Positions 1-8,398 of a stretch of DNA of 64,000 nt are shown piece after piece. The notes under the pieces are model-generated. The model made no database searches. It had not been told where the DNA came from and saw only the letters and a list, made by a program, of their open reading frames with translations. Within the stretch, counting starts at the first letter, position 1; every line of letters begins with the position of its first letter. Origin of the DNA: Pseudomonas sputi (GTDB lineage: Bacteria > Pseudomonadota > Gammaproteobacteria > Pseudomonadales > Pseudomonadaceae); NCBI RefSeq assembly GCF_021603585.1, contig NZ_BQHI01000023.1, positions 25,453 through 89,452 of the forward strand, given 5' to 3'. The position numbers and the translations under genes are program-made.

Positions 1-2160
1 AAGAATTTCCTCAACTACCTGCGGTTGCGCGAGTGGCGCGATTCCCATCGCCAGTTGAGCCTGATCTGCCGCGACTTGCAGCTGAGCCTGAATAAAGAAC
101 CGGCGGATTATCCGAAGCTGCACAAAGCGGTTTTGGTCGGCCTGCTCAGCCAGATCGGCCAGAAAACCGAGGACGGCGACTATCTTGGCGCCCGTCAGCG
201 GCGGTTCTGGATTCACCCGTCGTCGGGCATCGGCAAGAAGCGTCCGCAATGGGTGATGACCGCCGAACTGGTGGAAACCACCAAGCTTTACGCGCGGATG
301 GTGGCCAAGATCGACGCCGACTGGATCGAGCCGCTGGCCGGGCACCTGATCAAGAAAAACCACTTCGAACCGCACTGGGAGAAGAAGCGCGGCCAGGTCG
401 TCGCGTTCGAACAGATCACCCTGTTTGGCCTGATCGTGGTCGGTCGTCGACCGGTGCATTACGGCCCGGTGGATCCGCTGGTCTCGCGGGAGCTGTTCAT
501 CCGCGAAGGTCTGGTGCGCGGCGAGATACAGTCCCGGGCCAAATGCCTGACCGCCAACAAGCAATTGCTTGAGCAACTCGACGAACTGGAAGCCAAGGCC
601 CGCCGCCGGGACATTCTGGCCGATGAGGAAACCCTGTTCGCCTTCTACGACGCGCGACTGCCGGCGGAGATTCACCAGACCGCGACGTTTGACAGCTGGT
701 ATCGGGTCAACAGCCAGAAAAATCCGCAACTGCTGATCATGCGCGAGGAAGACGTGCTGGCCCGCGAAGCCAGCGAAGTCACCGCCCAGCATTACCCGGA
801 CACGCTGCACATCGGCGATCTGGAACTGGCCCTGAGTTACCACTTCGAACCGAATCACCCGCGCGACGGCGTAACCCTGCGTGTGCCGGCGCCGCTGCTG
901 CCGATGCTGCCGCCGGAGCGCCTGGAATGGCTGGTGCCGGGGCTGATCGAGGCCAAGTGCATCGCGCTGGTGCGCAACCTGCCCAAGGCGTTGCGCAAGA
1001 ACTTCGTGCCGGTGCCGGACTTCATCAAGGCCGCGCTGCAGCGCATGATCTTTGCCGAAGGTTCGTTACCACAAGCCCTTGGCCGTGAACTGCTGCGCAT
1101 GACCGGTGCGCGGGTCAGCGATGAAGCCTGGGCGGAAGCGGCGCAGCAGGTTGAAAGCCATCTGCGAATGAACCTGGAAATCGTCGACGGCCAGGGCAAG
1201 TTCCTCGGCGAGGGCCGCGATCTGGCGGAGCTGACCGCACGTTTCGCCGAAGCCAGCCAAGCTGCATTGGCAGTGCCGCAGAGCGCGAAAAGCCAGCAAC
1301 CGGTGGAGGCCAAGGTCTTTGCGCCGGTTGCGCAAAAGACTCAGCAGAAAATCGCCGGGCTGTCGATGACGGTCTACCCGGCGCTGGTGGAAGAAGGCGG
1401 CACGGTCAAGGAAGGTCGCTTCTCGACCCCGGCCGAAGCCGAGTTCCAGCACCGCCGTGCCTTGCAACGCCTGTTGATGCAGCAGTTGGCCGAACCGGCC
1501 AAGTTCCTGCGCGGCAAGTTGCCGGGCCTGACCGAGCTGGGCCTGCTGTACCGCGAGCTGGGTCGGGTCGATGCATTGGTGGAAGACATTCTGCTGGCCA
1601 GTCTCGACAGCTGCATTCTTGATGGTGAAGACCCGCTGCCCCGCGACGGCGCTGGTCTGGCCGCGTTGGCCGAGCGCAAGCGTGGCAGCTGGACCGAACA
1701 CGCCGAGCGAGTGGCGCGCCTGACCCTGGAAATCCTCAAGCTCTGGCACGGTCTGCAAAAGCGCTTCAAGGGCAAGATCGACCTGGCTCAGGCGGTGGCG
1801 CTGAACGACATCAAGCAGCAACTCAGCCATCTGGTGTATCCGGGCTTCGTCCGGGAAACGCCGATGCTCTGGCTCAAGGAGTTGCCGCGTTACCTGAAAG
1901 CGGTCGAGCAACGTTTCGAGAAGCTGGGCGCGCAGGTGCAGAAGGATCGGGTCTGGAGCGGCGAACTCGCCGGGCTCTGGACGCAATACCAGACCCGCGC
2001 GGCCAAGCATGCGCAGGAAGGCAAGCGCGATCCGCAGCTCGAGCTGTATCGCTGGTGGCTGGAGGAATATCGGGTTTCGTTGTTCGCCCAGCAGTTGGGA
2101 ACGAAAGTGCCGATCTCCGACAAACGGCTCAACAAGCAGTGGACGCAGGTGGAACCCTAG
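1..2160 (+). CDS. hrpA: ATP-dependent RNA helicase HrpA, C-terminal part (5' partial)
   Basis: The reading frame is open from the first base (KNFLNYLRLREWRD...) and ends in TAG, so the gene begins upstream of the window and only about 719 C-terminal residues are seen. HrpA is a large DEAH-box RNA helicase that resolves stalled or collided ribosomes. The helicase core lies outside the window. What is visible is the long C-terminal region found in HrpA proteins (DUF3418-type, rich in charged helices, ending KVPISDKRLNKQW). In P. aeruginosa the homologue is, as I recall, close to the FabH-like and ECF genes, which also follow here, and this supports the call. No internal stop or frameshift is seen. 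Confidence 0.88.
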   Translation, partial: KNFLNYLRLREWRDSHRQLSLICRDLQLSLNKEPADYPKLHKAVLVGLLSQIGQKTEDGDYLGARQRRFWIHPSSGIGKKRPQWVMTAELVETTKLYARMVAKIDADWIEPLAGHLIKKNHFEPHWEKKRGQVVAFEQITLFGLIVVGRRPVHYGPVDPLVSRELFIREGLVRGEIQSRAKCLTANKQLLEQLDELEAKARRRDILADEETLFAFYDARLPAEIHQTATFDSWYRVNSQKNPQLLIMREEDVLAREASEVTAQHYPDTLHIGDLELALSYHFEPNHPRDGVTLRVPAPLLPMLPPERLEWLVPGLIEAKCIALVRNLPKALRKNFVPVPDFIKAALQRMIFAEGSLPQALGRELLRMTGARVSDEAWAEAAQQVESHLRMNLEIVDGQGKFLGEGRDLAELTARFAEASQAALAVPQSAKSQQPVEAKVFAPVAQKTQQKIAGLSMTVYPALVEEGGTVKEGRFSTPAEAEFQHRRALQRLLMQQLAEPAKFLRGKLPGLTELGLLYRELGRVDALVEDILLASLDSCILDGEDPLPRDGAGLAALAERKRGSWTEHAERVARLTLEILKLWHGLQKRFKGKIDLAQAVALNDIKQQLSHLVYPGFVRETPMLWLKELPRYLKAVEQRFEKLGAQVQKDRVWSGELAGLWTQYQTRAAKHAQEGKRDPQLELYRWWLEEYRVSLFAQQLGTKVPISDKRLNKQWTQVEP

Positions 2161-2168
2161 CGAGTGCC

Positions 2169-2277
2169 TGATCGCTCCCACGCTCTGCGTGGTAGCGCTT
2201 CCCCGGACGCTCTGCGTCCGCTTTTGGGACGCGGAGCGTCCCTGGCTGCATTCCCACGCGGAGCGTGGGAACGATCA
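2169..2277. repeat. REP doublet (REPIN-like)
   Basis: Two inverted REP palindromes flank a short core. The outer arms begin TGATCGCTCCCACGC and end GCGTGGGAACGATCA, with a GGACGC.../...GCGTCC pair between them. It is the same family as the copies at 8356, 35595, 37156 and 40807. It fills most of the 318-bp gap between hrpA and the FabH-like gene. No other element is seen in that gap apart from the presumed promoter and leader of the next gene. Confidence 0.85.
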
Positions 2278-2479
2278 GCAAAAGGCGCCAAAAGCCAAGG
2301 TTTATGGCAAACTTCGCGCCTATAAACGCCGGCCCCGCGGTTTTGAGCCTTCTCGAACGCGGGCGAGGTCGGAATAAAGCGATGCCCGGTTTTTGCGTCC
2401 CTTGATACGGGAATGGACCCTTTGCGTGTTGGCACGTCGGTGCCAGCACTTTCTGCCTGAACAGATTAGAGAAACGACC

Positions 2480-3601
2480 ATGCATAACGTCGTCATCAGC
2501 GGCACCGGCCTGTACACCCCGGCCAACAGCATCTCCAACGAAGAGCTGGTGCAGTCTTTCAATACCTACGTCGCCCAGTTCAACGCGGACAACGCCGAAG
2601 CGATCGCCAGCGGCGAAGTCCAGGCCCTGACCGAGTCCAGCGCCGCGTTCATCGAAAAGGCTTCGGGCATCAAGAGCCGCTTTGTCATGGACAAGGACGG
2701 CATCCTCGACCCTGCGCGCATGGCGCCACGCTTGCCGGAGCGTTCCAACGACGAATGGTCGGTGCTGTGCCAGATGGCCATCGGTGCTGCCGAACAGGCC
2801 CTGCAGCGTGCGGGCAAGACCGCCGCCGACATCGACGGCGTGATCGTCGCCTGCTCCAACCTGCAACGCGCCTATCCGGCCATCGCCATCGAAGTCCAGG
2901 AAGCGTTGGGCATCCAGGGTTTCGGTTTCGACATGAACGTTGCCTGCTCGTCGGCCACCTTCGGCATCCAGCAAGCGGCCAACACGGTGCAACTGGGCCA
3001 GGCCCGGGCGATCCTGATGGTCAACCCGGAAGTCTGCACCGGCCACCTGAACTTCCGTGACCGCGACAGCCACTTCATCTTCGGTGACGCCGCTACCGCC
3101 GTGATCATCGAGCGCGCCGATCTGGCCACCTCCAGGCACCAGTTCGACGTGGTCAGCACCAAACTGCTGACCAAGTTCTCCAACAACATCCGCAACAACT
3201 TCGGCTTCCTCAACCGCGCAGCGGAAGAGGGCATCGGCGCCCGCGACAAGCTGTTCGTGCAGGAAGGCCGCAAGGTGTTCAAGGATGTCTGCCCAATGGT
3301 GGCCGAACTGATCGGCGAACATCTGGAAGAGAACAAACTCAACGTCGGTGACGTGAAACGCTTCTGGCTGCACCAGGCCAACCTGAGCATGAACCACCTG
3401 ATCGTGCGCAAGCTGCTGGGTCGCGAAGCCACCGAAGAAGAGGCCCCGGTGATTCTCGACACCTACGCCAACACCAGTTCCGCCGGTTCCGTGATCGCGT
3501 TCCACAAATACCAGGACGATCTGGCGGCCGGTTCGCTGGCGGTGTTGAGTTCGTTCGGTGCCGGTTATTCGATTGGTAGCGTGATTCTGCGCAAGCGCTA
3601 A
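2480..3601 (+). CDS. beta-ketoacyl-ACP synthase III family protein (FabH-like, PA3286 type)
   Basis: A 373-residue thiolase-fold condensing enzyme. The triad is visible: Cys156 in NVACSSATFG, His298 in WLHQANLSMN and Asn331 in YANTSSAGS, so it should be catalytically competent. Enzymes of this family condense an acyl-CoA primer with malonyl-ACP. The P. aeruginosa relative PA3286 is known for shunting medium-chain acyl-CoA from beta-oxidation into fatty acid synthesis, and this copy sits next to the same ECF sigma neighbour. The frame is open further upstream, but ATG 2480 starts the conserved MHNVVISGTGLYTP sequence. The protein is longer than E. coli FabH (about 317 aa), mainly through an N-terminal insert rich in Ala, Asn and Glu at residues 25-60. 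The exact substrate is not readable from sequence. Confidence 0.85.
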   Translation: MHNVVISGTGLYTPANSISNEELVQSFNTYVAQFNADNAEAIASGEVQALTESSAAFIEKASGIKSRFVMDKDGILDPARMAPRLPERSNDEWSVLCQMAIGAAEQALQRAGKTAADIDGVIVACSNLQRAYPAIAIEVQEALGIQGFGFDMNVACSSATFGIQQAANTVQLGQARAILMVNPEVCTGHLNFRDRDSHFIFGDAATAVIIERADLATSRHQFDVVSTKLLTKFSNNIRNNFGFLNRAAEEGIGARDKLFVQEGRKVFKDVCPMVAELIGEHLEENKLNVGDVKRFWLHQANLSMNHLIVRKLLGREATEEEAPVILDTYANTSSAGSVIAFHKYQDDLAAGSLAVLSSFGAGYSIGSVILRKR

Positions 3602-3679
3602 GAGCGAGTTCATTTCCTCTTAATCGCGCTGACGTTTCCTACAGCCGAATCGGCGCGAACGCTGTAATTTTCGAACGTG

Positions 3680-3703
3680 GCGGCAGGCGAATAGTCCTGC
3701 CGC
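3680..3703. terminator. hairpin between the FabH-like gene and the ECF sigma gene
   Basis: Arms GCGGCAGG and CCTGCCGC surround an 8-nt loop, followed by a short T-containing run (TATCATTTT). It could be a weak terminator for the upstream gene or part of the sigma-gene leader. Confidence 0.4.
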
Positions 3704-3738
3704 TATCATTTTCGAAGTCAGGAACAGGGGATTGATGG

Positions 3739-4350
3739 ATGGCCGTTGACGACACCCGATTGCTTGAACGTCTGCTCGCCGGTGAGCAAAAGGCTTTCAA
3801 GGAACTGGTCAGTACCTATCAAAGCCCCATGCGTGCGGTGGCCTACGCGATTGTCGGTCAGCGCCATGTCGAAGAAGTGGTACAGGATGCCTGGCTATCC
3901 GTGGTGCGCAATATCGGCCGTTTCGAGGGGCGCTCCAGCCTCAAGACCTGGCTGCTGACCATCACCGCCAACTCGGCCAAGAGCCGCTACAAACGAAATC
4001 GTCGCGAAGTGTTGCTGGATGATCTGCCGTCCCCCCACGGCACCATCGGCGACGATCGATTCTCTCCCGGCGACGGTCACTGGCTTGTCGCCCCGTTCGC
4101 CTGGCACCAGGACACGCCCGAAGCGCTGCTGACCGAAGGCGAACTGCGTGAATGCCTGGAGCATACGTTGCTCAGTCTCTCCGAACTTCAGAGCAGTGTG
4201 CTCACGCTGCGCGAGCGTCAGGGCCTGGAACTTGAGGAGATCTGTAATCTTCTGGAGATCTCGCTCTCCAATGTCCGCGTGCTGCTGCATCGGGCACGTT
4301 TGAAGGTCTTCGCGACCGTGGAGCATTTTGAGGAGACCGGCGAATGTTGA
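3739..4350 (+). CDS. ECF-family RNA polymerase sigma-70 factor
   Basis: A 203-residue extracytoplasmic-function sigma factor. Region 2 lies at about residues 15-85 (VEEVVQDAWLSVVRNIGRFEGRS, with the usual KTWLLTITAN helix). Region 4 is near the C terminus (SLSELQSSVLTLRERQGLELEEICNLL then SNVRVLLHRARLKVF), giving the helix-turn-helix that reads the -35 element. A linker of about 50 residues joins them. ATG 3739 has an AGGGG ribosome site 9 bases upstream. The last 7 bases overlap the anti-sigma gene, so the two are translationally coupled. Gene order matches PA3285/PA3284. No target promoter could be deduced. Confidence 0.92.
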   Translation: MAVDDTRLLERLLAGEQKAFKELVSTYQSPMRAVAYAIVGQRHVEEVVQDAWLSVVRNIGRFEGRSSLKTWLLTITANSAKSRYKRNRREVLLDDLPSPHGTIGDDRFSPGDGHWLVAPFAWHQDTPEALLTEGELRECLEHTLLSLSELQSSVLTLRERQGLELEEICNLLEISLSNVRVLLHRARLKVFATVEHFEETGEC

Positions 4351-4580
4351 CCTGCAAGGAGCAAGTGGCGCGATCCAGCGATTATCTCGATGGCCAGTTG
4401 AGCTTTCGCGAGAAGCTGATGGTGCGTCATCACCTGATGTTCTGCCGCAATTGCCGGCGTTTCATTCGCCAGATGCGTTTGATGCAGGCGACGTTGCGGG
4501 CGATGCCGCAAAAGCCTGAAGAGGGCGTGGAGGCGTTGGCCGAGCAGCTGGCAGCGCTGCGGCGCAAGGATAGTTCCTGA
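4344..4580 (+). CDS. small putative zinc-finger anti-sigma factor
   Basis: A 78-residue cytoplasmic protein with a zinc-binding anti-sigma signature: Cys4, His28-His29, Cys33 and Cys36 (HHLMFCRNC). No transmembrane helix follows, so unlike many anti-ECF factors it appears soluble. Its start codon lies inside the end of the sigma gene (7-bp overlap), the usual arrangement for a sigma/anti-sigma pair. A plausible role is binding and restraining the upstream sigma factor in response to redox or zinc state. The role is inferred from family and position only. Confidence 0.8.
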   Translation: MLTCKEQVARSSDYLDGQLSFREKLMVRHHLMFCRNCRRFIRQMRLMQATLRAMPQKPEEGVEALAEQLAALRRKDSS

Positions 4581-4585
4581 AAACA

Positions 4586-4643
4586 CAGACTGGCGCGGCC
4601 GCAGCGAACGGATGATGGGGATCGCTGCGGTCGCGCCAGTCTG
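4586..4643. terminator. long perfect stem-loop after the anti-sigma gene
   Basis: Two exactly complementary 22-base arms (4586-4607 and 4622-4643, beginning CAGACTGGCGCGG) enclose a 14-base loop. It starts 5 bp after the anti-sigma stop. There is no long T tract, so it may be an RNA-stabilising hairpin as much as a terminator. Confidence 0.7.
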
Positions 4644-4673
4644 TTGAACGAAAGCAGCTTCAAGTTTCGAGCC

Positions 4674-4708
4674 TCAAGCTGCAAGTGAGGCATTCACTTG
4701 CAGCTTGA
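4674..4708. terminator. inverted repeat downstream of the porin gene
   Basis: Arms TCAAGCTGCAAGTGA and TCACTTGCAGCTTGA (15 bp each, perfect) with a GGCAT loop. It lies 25 bp beyond the porin stop and resembles the AAGCTTCAAGCTGCAAG-type intergenic repeats common in Pseudomonas. It probably separates the convergent anti-sigma and porin transcripts. Confidence 0.6.
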
Positions 4709-4732
4709 AACTTGCCGCTTGCCACTGTTCTT

Positions 4733-6055
4733 TTAGAACTTCGCTTCCGCATCCAGCTGCAGGGTGTTGGTGTCTGCGTCACGCTGGGTACGGCTGGAGA
4801 AGTCGGCCTTGGTCAGGAAGTAAGTCGCACCGATCGCGAAGTTCTTGTCGATGTCGTAGCCGACCTTGAACTTGTGGCCGCGGGAACCGGTGGTGCCGTT
4901 GGCGAAGTCCGAATCGGTGAAGGCGCCGACCACCGCGTTGCGCTGCACGTCACGATAGTTGTAGTCGAGGTTCAGGCCGAAGACTTTCGACTTGGCACCC
5001 ACCAGCCAGGCGGTGTCCTGGTCGGTCACGGCATCGTTGTTCTTCACGTACTGACCGTAGAACGACAGCGGCATCGGCAGGCCGCCGATGTCGACCTGGC
5101 TGAAGCCTTCGTACAGACGGAATTCGTTGTTCGCCGAGTTGCCGTTGACGGCCAGGGCGCACGGCGTGGAGGTGCCGGTGCAACGGCTGTCTTCGTCGTT
5201 CTGATAGGCGTAGACGCTGCCGCCCAGGGTCAGTTTCAGGTTGTCGGTGATGGCGAAGCGGCTGCCCAGCTGGCCGGCGGTCAGGCGCAGGTCGTGACGG
5301 AATTGCACGCCGTCGCCGTCGACGTTGTCCTTGAGGTTGTAGTTACCCAGGCTGCCGAACAGCTCGACGCTGCTGCCCAATGGATACTTGTAGGTCACGG
5401 CCAGACCTTCCGGGTTGATGTCGCTGTCCCAGATCACGTCGCCCATGCTCACCCACGGTTGCAGCATCTTGCCGCCGATGATGTGCAGGTTCTTGATCTG
5501 ATCCGGGTGGTAGTCGATATAGCCCAGGTCGAGCCAGATCTGCTTCTTGTCGAAGTAGTTGTCCTGGTCCTGGTTGGTCGAACGGGCGTCGTCGCCGCCG
5601 CCGGTGGCGATACGGATGCCGGTGTCCACTTGCGGGTTGATCTCGGTGTACGCACCCAGACGGGCACGGATGCGCTGGCGATCCTTGTCGCGGCCGCCGT
5701 TGTTCGGTTCGCCGTCGATCTTGATGGTTTCCTGACGGATACGCACATCGCCCTTGAACTGGGTCTTGGCGGCCCAGGCCAGTTTCTGGTCGAAACTGCT
5801 GAGTTCGTTGGCTTTCTTCGCGGTCGCCGCGATTTGCTCGTTGGTCTCTTGCTGCGCCTGCTGCGCGATTTGCTGGGCCTTCTGATCCTTGGCCAGTTCA
5901 GTTTGCAGTTCAACGTACTGCGCCTGGGATATCGAACCGTTAGCCTTGAGCATGTCGAGCAGTTTGGCGTCAACTGCGGCACTGGCCGGTACACTCATGG
6001 CCAGCAACAGGCCACCGCACAGGGCCGCCGCAGTTTTCGTGGAAGCAAGACGCAT
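4733..6055 (-). CDS. putative outer-membrane porin (Porin_5-like)
   Basis: A 440-residue protein with a clear signal peptide (MRLASTKTAAALCGGLLLAM...VPASA). A short coiled-coil segment rich in Gln and Ala follows (LAKDQKAQQIAQQAQQETNE, about residues 50-80), then a long beta-strand-rich region ending in the C-terminal Phe (AEAKF) expected of BAM-inserted barrels. The N-terminal coiled coil before the barrel is typical of the Pseudomonas 'putative porin' family, where it may trimerise or contact peptidoglycan. It is not OprP or OprO by sequence, although those phosphate porins lie near this locus in P. aeruginosa. The substrate is unknown. It is a monocistronic minus-strand gene with its own 270-bp upstream region. 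Confidence 0.82.
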   Translation of the reverse strand: MRLASTKTAAALCGGLLLAMSVPASAAVDAKLLDMLKANGSISQAQYVELQTELAKDQKAQQIAQQAQQETNEQIAATAKKANELSSFDQKLAWAAKTQFKGDVRIRQETIKIDGEPNNGGRDKDRQRIRARLGAYTEINPQVDTGIRIATGGGDDARSTNQDQDNYFDKKQIWLDLGYIDYHPDQIKNLHIIGGKMLQPWVSMGDVIWDSDINPEGLAVTYKYPLGSSVELFGSLGNYNLKDNVDGDGVQFRHDLRLTAGQLGSRFAITDNLKLTLGGSVYAYQNDEDSRCTGTSTPCALAVNGNSANNEFRLYEGFSQVDIGGLPMPLSFYGQYVKNNDAVTDQDTAWLVGAKSKVFGLNLDYNYRDVQRNAVVGAFTDSDFANGTTGSRGHKFKVGYDIDKNFAIGATYFLTKADFSSRTQRDADTNTLQLDAEAKF

Positions 6056-6337
6056 AGCAATCTCCGAAGATGAAAAGGGGATGGCTGAACCATCCTGGGC
6101 ACAACCGACGGTTTGACGGTCGGAAAACAGTGTCCGGGTAGAACCCGGCGCTCTAAAAACAGGCGCCAGTATCGCGATGGTTTATGACAGAGCAGTGGCA
6201 CGATGATGGCAGGTTGATGACGATACAAAACTGCCGTGAACTATTGATCTAGAGCGCTGTCGCGAACTCGGGCGTGGGCAACGGTCAGCCGATCAGCGAT
6301 ACTCGCCGGGCGTTCACGCCCGAAAGTGGAGAGGAAA

Positions 6338-7462
6338 ATGCCGCTGCAACGTCTGCACAAACTGTCGGAAATTCCAGCCTCCGACTGGGATGTTCTGGTC
6401 CCGCAAAACCAGCCGTTTCTGCGCCACGCCTTTCTGGCTTCGCTGGAAGACAGCGGCAGCGTCGGCCCGCACACGGGCTGGCAAGCGGAGCATTTGCTGC
6501 ACGTCGACGCGGGGCGCGTGATCGCGGCGCTGCCCGGTTATCGCAAATGGCATTCCTACGGCGAATATGTTTTCGATCACGGCTGGGCCGATGCCTGCGC
6601 CCGGGCCGGCATCGATTACTACCCCAAGTTTTTGAGCGCCGTGCCGTTCAGTCCGGTCAGCGGCCCTCGGTTGTTGGCAGCGAATGTCGAAGATGGGTTC
6701 GAACTGCTCAAGAGCCTGCCGGGCTATCTGGAAATCGAAGAACTCTCCAGCGCCCACATCAACTTCACCGACGCGTTCACCGATGCCGCCATGGCCGAGC
6801 AACCGGGCTGGCTGCAACGCATCGGCTGTCAGTATCACTGGCAGAATCGCGGCTACCGCGACTTTCAGGACTTTCTCGACGTGCTCGCCTCGCGCAAGCG
6901 CAAACAGATGCGCAAGGAGCGCGAGCAAGTGGCGGGGCAGGGCTTCGAGTTCGAATGGCTGGAAGGCCGCGAGCTGGACGAGGCGCAGTGGGATTTCGTC
7001 TACGCCTGTTACGCCAACACCTACGCGGTGCGTCGGCAGGCGCCGTACCTGACCCGGGAATTCTTCAGCCTGCTGGCCGAGCGCATGCCGGAATCGATCC
7101 GCGTGGTCCTGGCCCGCCAGGGCTCACGGCCGGTGGCGATGGCGTTCAGTCTGGTGGGCGGCGACAGCTTCTACGGGCGCTACTGGGGATGCCTGGCCGA
7201 GTTCGACCGGCTGCACTTCGAGACCTGTTTCTATCAGGGCATGGACTATGCGATTGCCCAGGGTTTTCAGCGTTTCGATGCCGGCGCCCAGGGCGAGCAC
7301 AAGCTGATTCGTGGTTTCGAACCGGTGATCACCCATTCCTGGCATTACCTGCGCCACCCCGGGCTGAAAGCCGCAGTCAAAGACTTCCTGCACCAGGAGC
7401 GCACCGGTGTGCTCGCCTATGCCGAAGAGGCGAGGAGCGCCTTGCCGTATCGACAGGCCTGA
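6338..7462 (+). CDS. FemAB-like / GNAT-fold N-acyltransferase (PF04339-type)
   Basis: A 374-residue soluble protein of the 'peptidoglycan biosynthesis/recognition' GNAT family. Typical features are the HAFLASLEDSGSVGPHTGW block near the N terminus, YGEYVFDHGWADA, SRKRKQMRKERE near the middle, and the C-terminal FDAGAQGEHKLIRGFEP, which is highly characteristic. The function in Pseudomonas is not established; an acyl or aminoacyl transfer reaction is expected from the fold. The frame is open from a GTG at 6326, but ATG 6338 is preferred because GGAGAGG sits 4-10 bases upstream of it. It converges with aqpZ 15 bp downstream. Confidence 0.82.
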   Translation: MPLQRLHKLSEIPASDWDVLVPQNQPFLRHAFLASLEDSGSVGPHTGWQAEHLLHVDAGRVIAALPGYRKWHSYGEYVFDHGWADACARAGIDYYPKFLSAVPFSPVSGPRLLAANVEDGFELLKSLPGYLEIEELSSAHINFTDAFTDAAMAEQPGWLQRIGCQYHWQNRGYRDFQDFLDVLASRKRKQMRKEREQVAGQGFEFEWLEGRELDEAQWDFVYACYANTYAVRRQAPYLTREFFSLLAERMPESIRVVLARQGSRPVAMAFSLVGGDSFYGRYWGCLAEFDRLHFETCFYQGMDYAIAQGFQRFDAGAQGEHKLIRGFEPVITHSWHYLRHPGLKAAVKDFLHQERTGVLAYAEEARSALPYRQA

Positions 7463-7477
7463 TCCTCGCCGGCTCCT

Positions 7478-8173
7478 TCAGCTGTCTTCCTTGCCCAGCC
7501 AGCGATAGAGCACGCCGCCGACCACCGCACCGAGCAGCGGCGCGACCCAGAACATCCACAACTGCGCGATCGCCCAGCCACCGACCATCAGCGCCGGGCC
7601 CGTGCTGCGGGCCGGGTTGACCGAGGTGTTGGTCACCGGGATCGAGATCAGGTGGATCAACGTCAGGGCCAGGCCGATGGCAATCGGTGCCAGGCCGGGC
7701 GGGGCGCGTTTGTCGGTGGCGCCGAGGATGATCACCACGAACATGGCGGTCATCACCAGCTCGGTGACGAAGCCGGCGGCCATCGAATAGTTGCCCGGCG
7801 AGTGCTCGCCATAACCGTTGGAGGCCAGGCCGTTGGCGACGTCGAAGCCTTCCTTGCCGCTGCCGATGTAGACGATCAGCGCCGCCGCGAGGATCGCCCC
7901 GATCACTTGGGCAATGATGTAGGCAGGCAGCTCTTTGGCCGGGAATCGGCCGCCGACGGACAGACCGACCGACACCGCCGGGTTGAGGTGACAGCCGCTG
8001 ATGTGGCCGATGGCAAACGCCATGGTCAGCACCGTCAGACCAAACGCCAGGGCCACCCCCAGCACGCCGATTCCCAAGGGTGAAGACGCGGCAATGACCG
8101 CGCTGCCGCACCCGCCCAACACCAACCAGAACGTACCCAACAACTCAGTGACTGAACGTTTGAACAGAGACAT
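7478..8173 (-). CDS. aqpZ: aquaporin Z
   Basis: A 231-residue six-helix water channel, the same length as E. coli AqpZ. Both NPA loops are present (NPA 64-66 and NPA 186-188). The selectivity-filter residues of a strict water channel can be placed: Phe44, His174, Thr183 and Arg189. It should mediate rapid osmotic water flow across the inner membrane. The frame is open further upstream, but ATG 8173 gives the conserved [15 protein letters not shown] start with an AGGA site. It is a single gene, isolated upstream by a bidirectional terminator. Confidence 0.95.
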   Translation of the reverse strand: MSLFKRSVTELLGTFWLVLGGCGSAVIAASSPLGIGVLGVALAFGLTVLTMAFAIGHISGCHLNPAVSVGLSVGGRFPAKELPAYIIAQVIGAILAAALIVYIGSGKEGFDVANGLASNGYGEHSPGNYSMAAGFVTELVMTAMFVVIILGATDKRAPPGLAPIAIGLALTLIHLISIPVTNTSVNPARSTGPALMVGGWAIAQLWMFWVAPLLGAVVGGVLYRWLGKEDS

Positions 8174-8301
8174 GAGAGAGTCCTTGATAGACGTGCTATC
8201 GAGACTGCATCGAGTGGTGCTTCCCTGCAGACTTACGACAGGTTCCATTCCGGAGCCTTCGCTGATTACAGCAGGGTTTATGCAAATTTCCAGCAAGCGA
8301 T

Positions 8302-8347
8302 AAAAAACCGCCAGAGCCCGTAGTTAAGGGGCTCTGGCGGTTTTTTT
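8302..8347. terminator. bidirectional rho-independent terminator
   Basis: Stem CCGCCAGAGCCC / GGGCTCTGGCGG, flanked by A6 on one side and T7 on the other. It lies upstream of aqpZ and downstream of the ABC exporter stop (8399), so on the minus strand it should end the exporter transcript before aqpZ. Confidence 0.85.
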
Positions 8348-8355
8348 CTTCCTGT

Positions 8356-8388
8356 TGATCGTTCCCACGCGGAGCGTGGGAACGATCA
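8356..8388. repeat. REP palindrome
   Basis: 15-bp perfect arms (TGATCGTTCCCACGC and its complement) around GGA. The copy at 37156-37188 is identical in sequence. It sits just after the terminator, 11 bp from the ABC exporter stop. Confidence 0.88.
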
Positions 8389-8398
8389 GTAGCGCGGT

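Noticed and set aside
4712-6073. 453-codon frame antisense to the porin
   Set aside because: It is low-complexity, Val/Gly/Gln-rich and lies wholly over a gene with a signal peptide and a C-terminal Phe. It is treated as a shadow.
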